Shown: piece after piece, positions 51,098 through 60,683 of the stretch | Numbering within the stretch: the first letter of the stretch is position 1 | Layout of the letters: each line of letters opens with the position of its first letter | Source: Thalassospira povalilytica | GTDB taxonomy: Bacteria > Pseudomonadota > Alphaproteobacteria > Rhodospirillales > Thalassospiraceae | Assembly (NCBI RefSeq): GCF_002844235.1 | Contig: NZ_PGTS01000009.1 | Location: 121,160 to 185,159 of the forward strand | Direction of reading: 5' to 3' | Length of the DNA stretch: 64,000 nt | Position numbers and translations under genes: made by a program | Notes under the pieces: model-generated | Seen by the model: the letters and a program-made list of their open reading frames with translations, nothing else | Databases searched by the model: none | Told to the model about the DNA's origin: nothing

Positions 51098-52477
51098 GTG
51101 AAAAGTTCCGATCTGACCGGTAAGGTACATTTGCTGTTAACCCGCAAAAAGTTGCCTGATGACTGGCGTACCAATGGCGCAGAACCCCTGCGCACCGTGT
51201 TCGAAGATGCCGGTTATCAGACCGATCTTACGCTGTGTGACAATCCGGATGATATTTGCAAACACCTGAAATCCACTGCCAAACCCGGTGACATTGTCGC
51301 TGTGGGTGGCGGGGATGGCACCATCAATGCGGTTCTTGAAACCGTGATTGAAACCCGCACCGTTCTGATCCCCGTACCGCTTGGCACGGCAAACGACTTT
51401 GCGCGGACCCTTGGCCTGCCCGATGATCTGGTTGATGCCGCGCGCGCTGCCATTCATGGTCAGATCAGGATGCTGGATGTCGGGCGGGTCAATGACCACA
51501 GCTTTATCAATGCGGCCAGCATCGGTGTTCCGGCCGATGCGCGCAAACGGATCAATCCCGATCTTAAGCGCACCCTGGGCGCAATCAGCTATGCCGTTGC
51601 CAACTGGCAAAGCTGGCACGAAATGGATCCGCTGGATCTGACGATTACCTGCGGCGATGAGAAACCGCAAAAAATGAAGCTGCGCCAGCTGACCATTACC
51701 AATGGCCGGTATTTTGGCGGCGGCCTGCGTCCGAGCGAATCCAAAAGCCCGGAAGACGGTCTTTTGCACATGTTTGCCATTCGCGACAGTGTCGACACAC
51801 TTAGTGGTCTTGATATCGCCGCCGAACTTTTATTCGGCTCGGTCGATAACAGCAGCTATGCGCTGACCATGGAATGCGACGACATCACGATCGAGGGCGA
51901 AGATGGCGCGCCGATCCTTGCCGATGGTGAAATTATCGGCAAATTGCCGGCTCGCTTTACCCTGCGCGCCGGTGCGCTGCCGGTTTTCGCCCCGAACAGC
52001 TATGTCGCTGAAGAAAACCGCAATCGCAGCGACATGCCCGAAACCATCGACCAGCAAAATGAAATCAATGATGTCGTGCGTGACACGGTTGATTTCACCT
52101 TGCGCCTTGAAGCCATCCTGCCGGTTGTTCATGACGGTCAGCTCAAATCGCTTTGTCATGACAGCACGCGCACATTGCGCGACCTGTATCGTCAGCTGGA
52201 ATTAAGCTTGCGGCCCTTCGGGATCACCGCACCGTCACCCGATCCGGATTTGCACAGCCTTGAAGAACTTCGGGACCGTGTGATGGAGTGGCTGTTTGAC
52301 AATGCCGATCAGCGCCTTGCAAACGGACTTGATCACCGAGCAAAGGAACTTGCCGCCGAACTTGACCATCTTGACCAGAATGCATTGCCAGATGACCTGA
52401 AAAAGCCGATTGCGACCCTGACACAGGAAATCGCAAATTTCCGGAAATCAATCGGCGACATCATCGCGAAATTCTGA
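51098..52477 (+). CDS. lipid kinase (YegS/DagK-like) with helical C-terminal extension
   Basis: A 459-residue protein. Residues 1-310 are a DAGK-type kinase: 'DIVAVGGGDGTINAVLETV', 'IPVPLGTANDFARTLGLP', 'GRYFGGGLRPSESKSPEDGLLHMFAI' and 'DGEIIGKLPARFTLRAGALPVFAP'. Residues about 320-459 are an extra all-helical region of unknown fold. The kinase part keeps the catalytic GGDGT motif. It is the second lipid kinase of the window and clearly different from the one at 11.6 kb. The extension may mediate partner or membrane contact. Start is GTG 51098. It follows dps behind a hairpin and so may be separately transcribed. Confidence 0.85.
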   Translation: MKSSDLTGKVHLLLTRKKLPDDWRTNGAEPLRTVFEDAGYQTDLTLCDNPDDICKHLKSTAKPGDIVAVGGGDGTINAVLETVIETRTVLIPVPLGTANDFARTLGLPDDLVDAARAAIHGQIRMLDVGRVNDHSFINAASIGVPADARKRINPDLKRTLGAISYAVANWQSWHEMDPLDLTITCGDEKPQKMKLRQLTITNGRYFGGGLRPSESKSPEDGLLHMFAIRDSVDTLSGLDIAAELLFGSVDNSSYALTMECDDITIEGEDGAPILADGEIIGKLPARFTLRAGALPVFAPNSYVAEENRNRSDMPETIDQQNEINDVVRDTVDFTLRLEAILPVVHDGQLKSLCHDSTRTLRDLYRQLELSLRPFGITAPSPDPDLHSLEELRDRVMEWLFDNADQRLANGLDHRAKELAAELDHLDQNALPDDLKKPIATLTQEIANFRKSIGDIIAKF

Positions 52478-52480
52478 CGC

Positions 52481-52510
52481 AAAAAGGCAGCCCCAAGGGG
52501 CTGCTTTTTG
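52481..52510. terminator. terminator between the lipid kinase gene and ftsY
   Basis: AAAAAGGCAGCCCC and GGGGCTGCTTTTT pair with one bulged G. The A and T runs make it usable by both convergent genes. Confidence 0.82.
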
Positions 52511-52533
52511 ATTTGGGAAACAGTGCGGTTAAA

Positions 52534-53469
52534 TCAGTCCGAAAGCCCGGCCAGACTGCGGGCGAATGATTTGGCTTCGAACGGACGCAGGTCTTCGGCC
52601 GCTTCGCCAACGCCGATGGCGTGAACAGGCTTGCCGAATTTTTCAGCCAGCGCGACGACAACACCGCCCTTGGCCGTGCCATCAAGTTTGGTCACGATCA
52701 GGCCCGAGACATCGGTCGCCTCGCCAAAGGTTTCGACCTGGGAATGGGCGTTCTGACCGGTCGTTGCATCAAGCACCAGAAGCGTGTCATGCGGCGCACT
52801 GTCATCACGTTTCTTGATGACGCGAACGATCTTTTTAAGCTCATCCATCAGATGTGCCTTGTTCTGAAGGCGACCGGCGGTATCAATCAGCAACAGGTCG
52901 TAACCTTCGCGCTGGGCCTGATCGATCGCGTCAAAGGCAAGGCCCGCGGCATCCGCGCCGGTATCGCGCGCAATCACCGGGCAATCGGTGCGTTCGCCCC
53001 AGACCTTAAGCTGCTCGACCGCGGCGGCACGGAATGTATCGCCCGCCGCCATCATGACCTTGAGCCCCTGATCCTTATAGGTCTTGGCAAGTTTGCCGAT
53101 CGTTGTGGTCTTGCCAGACCCGTTGACCCCGACAACAAGAACCACATGCGGCTTCTTGGACGCGTCAATAACCAGCGGTCTGGCAACCGGATCAAGGATT
53201 TTGGCGACTTCGTCAGCGATGAATTCCTGGATTTCGGCGGAGTCAACTTCCTTGTCGAAACGGGTTTTGGCCAGTTCCGCGCTCAGCTTGGCAGCGGTCG
53301 CAACCCCCAGATCCGATGTAATCAGAAGATCTTCGAATTCTTCAAGCGCATCGTCGTCAAGACGGCGCTTGGTGAAGATATCGGCAATCCCGGTGGTCAG
53401 TTTTGAGGAGGACCGCTTCAGCCCGTCTTTCAGGCGGCTAAACCAGCTTTTCTTCCCCTCTTCACTCAT
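52534..53469 (-). CDS. ftsY: signal recognition particle receptor FtsY
   Basis: A 311-residue GTPase. The short N domain ('WFSRLKDGLKRSSSKLTTGIADIF...ALEEFEDLLITSDLGVATAAKL') is followed by the NG core. G1 is 'GVNGSGKTTTIGKLA', then 'DTFRAAAVEQLKVW', G3 'DTAGRLQNKAHLMDEL', G4 'TKLDGTAKGG' and 'IGVGEAAEDLRPF'. It docks SRP-ribosome complexes at the membrane. The acidic A domain of Escherichia coli FtsY is missing, as usual in alphaproteobacteria. It overlaps mtaB by 4 bp. Confidence 0.96.
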   Translation of the reverse strand: MSEEGKKSWFSRLKDGLKRSSSKLTTGIADIFTKRRLDDDALEEFEDLLITSDLGVATAAKLSAELAKTRFDKEVDSAEIQEFIADEVAKILDPVARPLVIDASKKPHVVLVVGVNGSGKTTTIGKLAKTYKDQGLKVMMAAGDTFRAAAVEQLKVWGERTDCPVIARDTGADAAGLAFDAIDQAQREGYDLLLIDTAGRLQNKAHLMDELKKIVRVIKKRDDSAPHDTLLVLDATTGQNAHSQVETFGEATDVSGLIVTKLDGTAKGGVVVALAEKFGKPVHAIGVGEAAEDLRPFEAKSFARSLAGLSD

Positions 53470-54722
53470 CCCACAAGCTCCGCTATCAGTTTTCCATCTT
53501 CAAGGCCGGTTACCTTGGCCTTGGCTATTGAGCCCGGTTCTATCACGCGATCAAGCAGAACGGGAGCAAAATGCTCGGTATGGCCGGTATTTTCCTTTTC
53601 GACCAACACATTCTCGATCATGCCGATGCGTGATTGCAGGAAATTGTTGAGCTGAATGTCACCTGCTTCGCGCAATGCGCTTGCCCGTTCCTTGCGCAGG
53701 TCCTTGGGCACCTGGGGCATCCGTGCCGCCGGGGTCCCCGGACGTGCAGAATACGGGAAGACATGCAGATAGATCAGACCGCACTCATCAACCAGACGCA
53801 GGGTGTTATCCGCCATTTCGTCGGTTTCCGTCGGGAAACCGGCAATGATATCGGCGCCGAATGTCACATCCGGGCGCAATTCACGAACTTTTTGGCAGAA
53901 ATCGACCACATCCTGGCGCAGATGGCGGCGTTTCATGCGTTTGAGCACCATGTCATCGCCTGCCTGCAAACTGATATGCATATGCGGCATCAGACGCGGT
54001 TCGGTTTCAATCAGTCGAAACAGGTCTTCGTCCACCTCGACCGGGTCAATTGATGAAATGCGCAAACGCGGCAGTTCGGGCACCTGTGCCAAAAGCCGGC
54101 GCGACATCTGGCCCAATGTCGGCTGCCCCGGAAGATCATGCCCATAGGACGTGATATCAACCCCGGTCAGGACGACTTCGCCGTACCCGTTGGCGACCAG
54201 TTCGCGCACCTGGCTGACAATTTCACCCATCGGCACAGAACGCGAATTTCCACGACCATAAGGGATAATGCAGAAAGTGCAGCGGTGATCACAGCCGTTT
54301 TGAACCTGTACGAAGGCGCGTGCGCGGCCCTCGAAACCCGAGACCAGATGACTTGCCGTTTCTTCGACCGACATGATGTCATTGACGACAACGCGTTCAT
54401 GTTCGGGCATCAGGAACGTTTCGGCCTTCATCTTGGCGTCATTGCCAAAGATGCGGTCGATCTCGGTCATTTTGGCGAATTTGTCGGGATTGACCTGAAC
54501 AGCGCACCCGGTCACGAAGATCTTGGCATCGGGGTTTTCCCGGCGCAGGCGGCGGATGCTTTGCCGCGCCTGACGTTCGGCCTCGGTCGTGACCGCACAG
54601 GTATTGATAATGATCGCATCATCAAGGCCGGCATTTTTGGCATGGTCGCGCATCACCTCGGATTCATAGGTGTTCAGGCGACATCCAAATGTAACTACGC
54701 GCGGCTCTTTGGTGCTTTGCAT
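53466..54722 (-). CDS. mtaB: tRNA t6A37 methylthiotransferase MtaB
   Basis: A 418-residue radical SAM enzyme that converts N6-threonylcarbamoyladenosine-37 to its 2-methylthio form. The N-terminal UPF0004 domain has the three cluster cysteines ('TFGCRLN', 'NTCAVT', 'VTGCAVQ'). The radical SAM motif is 'NGCDHRCTFCIIPYGRG', and a C-terminal TRAM-like region ends the protein. Order mtaB-ftsY with a 4-bp overlap is common in alphaproteobacteria. Confidence 0.93.
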   Translation of the reverse strand: MQSTKEPRVVTFGCRLNTYESEVMRDHAKNAGLDDAIIINTCAVTTEAERQARQSIRRLRRENPDAKIFVTGCAVQVNPDKFAKMTEIDRIFGNDAKMKAETFLMPEHERVVVNDIMSVEETASHLVSGFEGRARAFVQVQNGCDHRCTFCIIPYGRGNSRSVPMGEIVSQVRELVANGYGEVVLTGVDITSYGHDLPGQPTLGQMSRRLLAQVPELPRLRISSIDPVEVDEDLFRLIETEPRLMPHMHISLQAGDDMVLKRMKRRHLRQDVVDFCQKVRELRPDVTFGADIIAGFPTETDEMADNTLRLVDECGLIYLHVFPYSARPGTPAARMPQVPKDLRKERASALREAGDIQLNNFLQSRIGMIENVLVEKENTGHTEHFAPVLLDRVIEPGSIAKAKVTGLEDGKLIAELVG

Positions 54723-54786
54723 TCTGCGATCTGTTGTTGGTTCGGGAAACTCTGCGCTTGCGCAACATTGTTGATGACTGCAAGTG

Positions 54787-54824
54787 CGGAACGCCCGGCA
54801 CAGTCATCAGACCATGCCGGGCGC
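54787..54824. terminator. hairpin between the GGDEF gene end and mtaB promoter side
   Basis: GCCCGGCA and TGCCGGGC form an 8-bp stem around a loop of about 14 bases in the 211-bp gap between the two minus-strand genes. It may terminate the GGDEF transcript; the T run is weak. Confidence 0.45.
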
Positions 54825-54933
54825 TGGTTACATACGCTTTTGAACGCTTCAATGCAAGTCTGCCACCGTCATGGCACACATGCAATGAAGTGCAAAACCA
54901 CGCCCATTGCCCCAATCGACAGTAGAACTCGTG

Positions 54934-55962
54934 TCACTCGGCGGCAAAATTCCGGTTCCGGCCATTCTTCTTGGCGCGATAAAGGGCACTGTCGGCACGA
55001 TCAATCAGCTTTGCCCCGCCTTCATTGGCGATATATTCCGCAGCCCCGACCGAAATGGTCATCTGGCCATAGGATGTCCCGGAACTCTTGGCCTTGATTT
55101 CGCGTGCGGCGATGCGTTTGCTCATATCTTCGGCCAGGGCCATGGCATCGCCAAGCGGGGTCTGGGGCAGCAGGATGGCAAATTCATCACCGCCATAACG
55201 CGCAACAATATCGCGCCCCTTGATATTGGCCTTCAGCATCGAAGCAATCAGAACCAGAATTTCATCCCCGATGCGATGCCCGAACCGGTCATTGACCGAT
55301 TTGAACTGATCAAGATCGACCATCATCACACAAAACGGTTCGGGATGATCAGATGCATCATATTCCGCCGCCAGCAAGGTCAGCTGTTCTTCGAAATACA
55401 TGCGGTTGGACACCCGCGTCAGGCCGTCGGTATAGGATCGCTCTCGGGTTTCATCGAGTTCACGCTGCAACATGGCAACACGGCTCAGATAACTATCAAG
55501 GCGCTTGTGCAAACCGTCGATTGTCTGGCGCATCTGATCGGTTTGATCGATGACCTCGGTCAGGATCGGACTTAGTTCACGGTGATCCTTAAGGGTCGCA
55601 AGTGACCGGCCAAGAAGATCGCCATATTTGCCAAGACCGGCACGCGCCGTACTCAGACATTCGTCGCTGTTTTCCACCAGCTCGGAAAAGTCTTCCATGC
55701 CACGTTGCAGGAAATCGGCAGCCTGACGGTCAAAGATATAACGGTAATAAAGCTGAAGCAGGGTGTCTTCGGCAAGTTGGTCGCCGCTGGCCTGGACCGC
55801 ATCAATGACGCGCAAAATTTCGGGATTTTCTTCGGCGAAATAGACGAACCATACATGGTACAGCTCTGGCGTGGGGCGCAGGCCGCGCTCGCGCAGAGCC
55901 CTTAAAGTCGCATCCGCATATTCCCAGTGACGGGTTATCTGTTGGTCCGTCGTCGTCACCAC
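54934..55962 (-). CDS. soluble diguanylate cyclase (GGDEF domain)
   Basis: A 342-residue protein without transmembrane segments. Residues 1-170 are helical with a coiled coil. Residues about 175-340 are a GGDEF domain with an intact active site 'ARYGGDEFAIL' (257-261), 'DLDQFKSVNDRFGHRIGDEIL' and 'SVGAAEY'. It should make cyclic-di-GMP. The inhibitory I-site position RxxD reads Lys-Gly-Arg-Asp (248-251), so product inhibition may be weak. The N-terminal region recalls the helical domain of cytosolic cyclases of this clade; the signal is unknown. Start is GTG after GGAG. Confidence 0.92.
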   Translation of the reverse strand: MVTTTDQQITRHWEYADATLRALRERGLRPTPELYHVWFVYFAEENPEILRVIDAVQASGDQLAEDTLLQLYYRYIFDRQAADFLQRGMEDFSELVENSDECLSTARAGLGKYGDLLGRSLATLKDHRELSPILTEVIDQTDQMRQTIDGLHKRLDSYLSRVAMLQRELDETRERSYTDGLTRVSNRMYFEEQLTLLAAEYDASDHPEPFCVMMVDLDQFKSVNDRFGHRIGDEILVLIASMLKANIKGRDIVARYGGDEFAILLPQTPLGDAMALAEDMSKRIAAREIKAKSSGTSYGQMTISVGAAEYIANEGGAKLIDRADSALYRAKKNGRNRNFAAE

Positions 55963-56155
55963 GGTTGCTCCGGCTCGTTTTCGGTAATCATGTCAATGCA
56001 CTACGCCAGAACGGCGTAAATCTGCGCATCAACATATCACGGAACCCGATATCCGTCGCGGGAAACTATACGAAAGTGGTGGTTCATTGCAGGGATCCGG
56101 TCCCGCCCGTCCGGCTGATCATTCAAGCCAGATTGGCAGGACCGGTACCCGTTGA

Positions 56156-57085
56156 TCAGTTCCCGCGGATCATGGTCCCGGCACCGCGTTCGGTGAACAG
56201 TTCCAGCAACACGGCATGGGGGGCACGCCCATCGACAATCACGGCGGCCTCGACCCCGTTCTGTACCGCATCCATACAGGTTTCGGTTTTCGGGATCATG
56301 CCACCCTGAATGGTGCCATCGGCAATCATCTCGTTGATGTGGTCGGTATCGGCATCCCTTACAAGGTTTTTGTCCTTATCAAGAATGCCCTTCACATCGG
56401 TCAGCATATAAAGACGACGCGCACCGACCGCCTTGGCAATCGCCCCGGCCGCCGTATCGGCGTTGATGTTATAGGTCTGACCATCCTCGCCAACACCGAT
56501 CGGTGAGATGACCGGGATAATGTCGGTATTGATGAAGCAATCAAGCACATGCGGATTGACCTTTGCCGGTTCACCGACAAAGCCCAGATCAAGCACCTTT
56601 TCGATGTTGCTTTCCGGGTCGCGCTTGGTCCGGGTCAGTTTGCGCGCCGTGATCAGATGCGCATCCTTGCCGCACAGACCGACACCGATGCCGCCAGCGG
56701 CATTGATGTTGGAAACGATTTCCTTGTTGATCTTGCCGGCCAGAACCATTTCGACAACGTCGATGGTTTGCTGATCGGTCACACGAAGACCGTCGACAAA
56801 TTCCGACTGGATATTGAGCTGCTTGAGCATCTGGCCGATCTGCGGGCCACCGCCATGCACCACGATCGGGTTCATGCCGACCTGTTTGAGCAACACCATA
56901 TCCTGGGCAAACAGGCGGGCCAGTTCCGGGTCACCCATCGCGTGGCCGCCATACTTGATCACGATCGTCTGACCGTTAAATCGTCGCATATAGGGAAGAG
57001 CCTCGGAAAGGACTTTGGCACGTGCCAGCGTCCGGTATGCGCTGGATTCCGATTGGTCTTCTTCAGAACGGATTTCTTCGTTCAT
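56156..57085 (-). CDS. argB: acetylglutamate kinase
   Basis: A 309-residue amino-acid kinase of arginine synthesis: '[13 protein letters not shown]', '[16 protein letters not shown]', 'FVDGLRVTD', '[16 protein letters not shown]', '[15 protein letters not shown]' and '[14 protein letters not shown]' at the end. The N-terminal helix before the first strand is characteristic of arginine-sensitive, hexameric enzymes. GGGGAAG lies 4 bases before the ATG. Confidence 0.95.
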   Translation of the reverse strand: MNEEIRSEEDQSESSAYRTLARAKVLSEALPYMRRFNGQTIVIKYGGHAMGDPELARLFAQDMVLLKQVGMNPIVVHGGGPQIGQMLKQLNIQSEFVDGLRVTDQQTIDVVEMVLAGKINKEIVSNINAAGGIGVGLCGKDAHLITARKLTRTKRDPESNIEKVLDLGFVGEPAKVNPHVLDCFINTDIIPVISPIGVGEDGQTYNINADTAAGAIAKAVGARRLYMLTDVKGILDKDKNLVRDADTDHINEMIADGTIQGGMIPKTETCMDAVQNGVEAAVIVDGRAPHAVLLELFTERGAGTMIRGN

Positions 57086-57122
57086 CTCACTTCCCCATAA
57101 TTAAGCGATGAACCTGACGATG

Positions 57123-57785
57123 TTACAGCAGCGTGGATATTTCTGCCCGCAATTCCGCAAGTCCGGTATTCTTCTCACTCGATGTCGCAAAAATCTGTGG
57201 CAAGGCGGCCGGGTGTTTCACCAGGGCATCGACCACTTCCTTGATGCGTTTTTCAAGCTGTCCCTTTTTTAGCTTGTCCGACTTGGTCAGCACAACCTGA
57301 TAAGGCACCGCTGACTCATCAAGCAGCTTCATCATGTCCAGATCGGCCTTTTTGAAGCCGTGTCTGGAATCAATCAGCACGAACACACGACGCAGGGTCA
57401 CACGCCCGCGCAGATACTGTTTGATCAGTGCATGCCAGGTATCGACGATATCCTTTGGCGCCTGGGCAAAACCATAGCCCGGCAAATCGACGACATAGCA
57501 CGCGCCATCCAGATCAAAATAGTTCAGCTGCTGGGTACGTCCCGGTGTGTTTGACGTCCGGGCAATGTCCTTGCGGCCCGTGATCGCATTGATCAGGCTG
57601 GACTTGCCGACATTGGAACGTCCGGCAAAACAGATTTCTGTTTTTTCCTCGGGCGGCAACTGTTCGAGCTGCGCCACACCAAGAACGAAGTTAACCGGGC
57701 GGCTAAAAAGCTTCCGCCCGGCTTCGATTACTGAGTCTTCATGCTTCGGCATAGCAGTATCCGAGGGCAAATTTTCTTGTGTCAT
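57123..57785 (-). CDS. engB: ribosome biogenesis GTPase EngB (YsxC/YihA)
   Basis: A 220-residue GTPase: G1 '[19 protein letters not shown]', G2 '[14 protein letters not shown]', G3 '[12 protein letters not shown]', G4 'TKSDKL' and G5 'TSSEKNTG'. It is needed for large-subunit assembly. ATG 57785 lies 6 bases after GGAAGGA; the ATG 6 bp earlier touches that site. It is in the conserved yidC-engB-argB order. Confidence 0.95.
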   Translation of the reverse strand: MTQENLPSDTAMPKHEDSVIEAGRKLFSRPVNFVLGVAQLEQLPPEEKTEICFAGRSNVGKSSLINAITGRKDIARTSNTPGRTQQLNYFDLDGACYVVDLPGYGFAQAPKDIVDTWHALIKQYLRGRVTLRRVFVLIDSRHGFKKADLDMMKLLDESAVPYQVVLTKSDKLKKGQLEKRIKEVVDALVKHPAALPQIFATSSEKNTGLAELRAEISTLL

Positions 57786-57849
57786 TGTCATTCCTTCCCC
57801 GAACTGGCGGGGATTTTCCCCCGAAGGGAAGATAAACCCGTAAAGGGTA

Positions 57850-57870
57850 GATGGGGGTTAAACCCCCATC
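57850..57870. terminator. palindrome containing the yidC stop codon
   Basis: GATGGGGGTT and AACCCCCATC flank one central base; the yidC stop TAA is in the centre. It may attenuate transcription or stabilise the end of the yidC message before engB. No T run follows. Confidence 0.45.
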
Positions 57871-59570
57871 TTGTACATGATGTAGCGCTGCTGAATGATC
57901 GACAGCGTGTTGTTCCATGCCCAGTAGATCACCAGACCAGCCGGGAAACTTGCCAGCATGAAGGTAAAGATGAACGGCAGGAACATCATGATCTTCGCCT
58001 GGGTCGGATCGGCCGGTGCCGGGTTCAGTTTCTGCTGCAGATACATGGTAAGACCCATGATCAGCGGCCAGACACCAATCATCAACATCTGGGGCGGATC
58101 CCACGGGATCAGGCCAAACAGGTTGAAGATCGTGGTCGGATCCGGTGCGGACAAGTCCTGGATCCAGCCAAAGAACGGCGCATGGCGCATTTCAATGTTC
58201 ACAAACAGGGTCTTATACAGCGCAAAGAAGACCGGGATCTGAACAATAATCGGCAGACAGCCCGAAGCCGGGTTGATCTTCTCGCGCTTGTAAAGCGCCA
58301 TCATTTCCTGCTGCTGACGCTGACGGTCATCCTTGAACTGTTCGCGCATCGCCGTGATTTTCGGCTGAAGCTTTTTCATCGCACTCATGGATTTGTACGA
58401 CTTGTTCGCCAGCGGGAACATCACGGCCTTGACCAGAACCGTCAGCAGAAGAATGGCAACGCCGAAGTTGCCAACCAGATGGTTGATCCACTGCAGCATT
58501 TCAAAGAACGGAATGGTCAGGAACCAGAACCAGCCAAAGTCGATCGCACGATCGAGAAGCTTGATCGAAAATTCATCCTGATATTCGACCAGCAGGTTGT
58601 ATTCCTTGGCACCGGCAAACAGGCGGCTTTCCGAGGATGCGGACGCACCATCGGCAACCGTGCGGGCCGAACCAAGGTAATCTGTCTGGAATTTGTCGGT
58701 ATTGTTATCGATATGGTGGCTAAAGCGCGTGGTCATCTGTTCATCAGATGCCGGCGCCAGCGCGACCAGCCAATATTTGTCCGAGAAACCAAGCCAGCCG
58801 CCGGTGGTGGTTTCTTCAACCGCACCATCATCGGCAAGGGAATCGTATTTGTATTCCTCAAGGCTACCATTGATGACGCCGATCGGGCCTTCATGCAAAA
58901 CAGCAAAGCCCGAAGTATGGGGCATGCCCTTGCGCGAGATCAGGCCATAGGGATGCAGGGTAACTTCCGCACCGCTATTGTTTTCGACCGACTGTTTGAC
59001 GGTGAACAGATAGTTCTCGTCAATGGCGATTTCACGTTTGAAGGTCAGGCCCGCACCGTTGTCCCAAGACAGGACAACCGGGGTTTCCGAGGTCAGCTTG
59101 TCGCTGCTTGCCGTCCAGCGGGTGTCGCTGTTGGGAAGGGCGATGTTCCTGTCAGCGCCGACCCAGCCGAATTCGGCGAAATAGGCATCATCGCTGCCGG
59201 TCGGGTTCAGAACATGGATCAGCGGGCTGTCGGGTTCTTCGGTCTCGCGATAATCCTGAAGCTGGATATCGTCGATCACGCCGCCAACAAGGCGAATCGA
59301 ACCTTCGATGCGCGGGGTATCAATCGCGATGCGCGGCGATTTCGCCAGTGCATCTTCACGTTTGACTGTCGGCACTGCCGGTCCACCGCCCGGTACACGC
59401 GGTGTACCGTTTGATACCTGCGGCGTGTTGGTGCCGTTTGCATCAAGCTGTTCACGAACTTGCGCCTCGCGAACCTGGGTATCAGGCTCCGGCGCAAAGA
59501 AGAATTGCCACCCGATAAGAATCACAACTGCCGATGCAATTGCCACCCACAGGTTACGTTGTTCGTTCAT
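57858..59570 (-). CDS. yidC: membrane protein insertase YidC
   Basis: A 570-residue inner-membrane insertase. TM1 ('LWVAIASAVVILIGWQFFF') is followed by a large periplasmic domain to about residue 345. The conserved five-helix core follows, with 'FGWFWFLTIPFFEMLQWINHLVGNFGVAILLLTVLVKAVMFPLANKSYKSMSAMKKLQPK', the cytoplasmic 'MALYKREKINPASGCLPIIVQIPVFFALYK' and 'FASFPAGLVIYWAWNNTLSIIQQRYI'. The hydrophilic-groove arginine lies within the second helix region as usual. The order rpmH-rnpA-yidD-yidC is conserved. Confidence 0.96.
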   Translation of the reverse strand: MNEQRNLWVAIASAVVILIGWQFFFAPEPDTQVREAQVREQLDANGTNTPQVSNGTPRVPGGGPAVPTVKREDALAKSPRIAIDTPRIEGSIRLVGGVIDDIQLQDYRETEEPDSPLIHVLNPTGSDDAYFAEFGWVGADRNIALPNSDTRWTASSDKLTSETPVVLSWDNGAGLTFKREIAIDENYLFTVKQSVENNSGAEVTLHPYGLISRKGMPHTSGFAVLHEGPIGVINGSLEEYKYDSLADDGAVEETTTGGWLGFSDKYWLVALAPASDEQMTTRFSHHIDNNTDKFQTDYLGSARTVADGASASSESRLFAGAKEYNLLVEYQDEFSIKLLDRAIDFGWFWFLTIPFFEMLQWINHLVGNFGVAILLLTVLVKAVMFPLANKSYKSMSAMKKLQPKITAMREQFKDDRQRQQQEMMALYKREKINPASGCLPIIVQIPVFFALYKTLFVNIEMRHAPFFGWIQDLSAPDPTTIFNLFGLIPWDPPQMLMIGVWPLIMGLTMYLQQKLNPAPADPTQAKIMMFLPFIFTFMLASFPAGLVIYWAWNNTLSIIQQRYIMYKMGV

Positions 59571-59615
59571 CGCCTCTTTCCGCTTTGCTCAGCCAGCACG
59601 CGCCGACCGCTTATT

Positions 59616-59927
59616 CTATTTACATGACGAAAGCGCCGGGGACCGGTTTTCACCGTCCGACGACGCTTTGTTTTGTTCGCAGCCACATCCGGGCACGGGA
59701 TCATAACCATGACCACCCCATGGATGGCAACGCATTATCCGTTTAAATCCCATCCAGCCGCCTTTTATTGCCCCGTGACGGGCCAATGCTTCTATCATAA
59801 ATGCCGAACAGGTCGGCTGATAGCGACAGGACCACCCGATATAAGGCGACAAAAACAGCTGGTAACCGCGAACAGCGATTTGAAGAAGACGGGCTACGAA
59901 ACCGGGTGCGGGAGTCCGGGAGGTCAT
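59616..59927 (-). CDS. yidD: membrane protein insertion efficiency factor YidD
   Basis: A 103-residue protein with '[59 protein letters not shown]', the signature with three conserved cysteines. It assists YidC-dependent insertion at the inner membrane. It overlaps rnpA by 4 bp (ATGA). Confidence 0.93.
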   Translation of the reverse strand: MTSRTPAPGFVARLLQIAVRGYQLFLSPYIGWSCRYQPTCSAFMIEALARHGAIKGGWMGFKRIMRCHPWGGHGYDPVPGCGCEQNKASSDGENRSPALSSCK

Positions 59928-60385
59928 TTTGACTGGCCTCCTGCCTTTGTCTGGGCACTGGACGGATTGCCACCGCGTCCCTTGCGGGGACGGCGCGAAT
60001 CCGGTGCTGACGGTTTGGCATCAGGAACCCGACGCAGAGCAAACTTCATATCATCAATCAGCTTGTCAAACGGCCGATCAATGGTTTGGGCACGACCGAT
60101 CACGACATAATCCCAACCGGGTAATGCGAGTTCGCTCATCAATTGCTCTGCCACAGCACGCAAACGCCGCCGAACGCGATTGCGGACGACGGCCTTTCCC
60201 ACCTTTTTGGTGACGGTAAATCCGACTCGTGCGAATCGATCTTCACCGGCGTATTCTGTATCCGGCTTGATCCCCGGGCGCGGTGCACCCTGAAGGATCA
60301 ACCCTTGTGTAACCCATTTTCGGCGGGTGCCCGCAACACGGAGGAATTCCGCACGCTTTTTAAGGCGTTCCACCGAAATGGTCAC
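59924..60385 (-). CDS. rnpA: ribonuclease P protein component
   Basis: A 153-residue basic protein: '[29 protein letters not shown]' and the RNR motif region '[30 protein letters not shown]'. It binds RNase P RNA for tRNA 5' processing. The C-terminal 35 residues are an extra Ser/Pro/Arg-rich tail. Start is GTG, 4 bp after the rpmH stop. Confidence 0.94.
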   Translation of the reverse strand: MTISVERLKKRAEFLRVAGTRRKWVTQGLILQGAPRPGIKPDTEYAGEDRFARVGFTVTKKVGKAVVRNRVRRRLRAVAEQLMSELALPGWDYVVIGRAQTIDRPFDKLIDDMKFALRRVPDAKPSAPDSRRPRKGRGGNPSSAQTKAGGQSK

Positions 60386-60389
60386 AACA

Positions 60390-60524
60390 TTAGGCCGACA
60401 GACGCTTGCGGCCCTTGGCGCGGCGTGCGGTCAGCACACGGCGGCCACCGACGGTCGCGCTGCGGGAACGGAAGCCGTGGCGGCGTTTCCGTACGAGTTT
60501 GCTTGGCTGGTAGGTGCGCTTCAC
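60390..60524 (-). CDS. rpmH: 50S ribosomal protein L34
   Basis: A 44-residue very basic protein with the invariant L34 pattern: '[18 protein letters not shown]', '[11 protein letters not shown]' and '[11 protein letters not shown]'. The start is GTG with GGAG 8 bases upstream. It was recovered by reading the minus strand directly upstream of rnpA, where it is always expected. Confidence 0.95.
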   Translation of the reverse strand: MKRTYQPSKLVRKRRHGFRSRSATVGGRRVLTARRAKGRKRLSA

Positions 60525-60637
60525 TGCACTTACTCCGTTCTAAATAAGGTAATCCGATAAAATTCGAGGTCCGCTGTATAGGGCTTCACACAATGGCTGT
60601 CAACTCGTGACAGGGTGATTCCCCCCAGAAAACCGGC

Positions 60638-60668
60638 AATGCCGCCGGGATTTCGTCCCGACGGCACC
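60638..60668 (-). terminator. hairpin after the RTX gene
   Basis: TGCCGCCGGGA and TCCCGACGGCA form an 11-bp stem with one mismatch and a 5-base loop. On the minus strand a short TTTT follows about 10 bases later. It is the likely end of the RTX transcript. Confidence 0.65.
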
Positions 60669-60683
60669 CGAAATGTGAATTCG

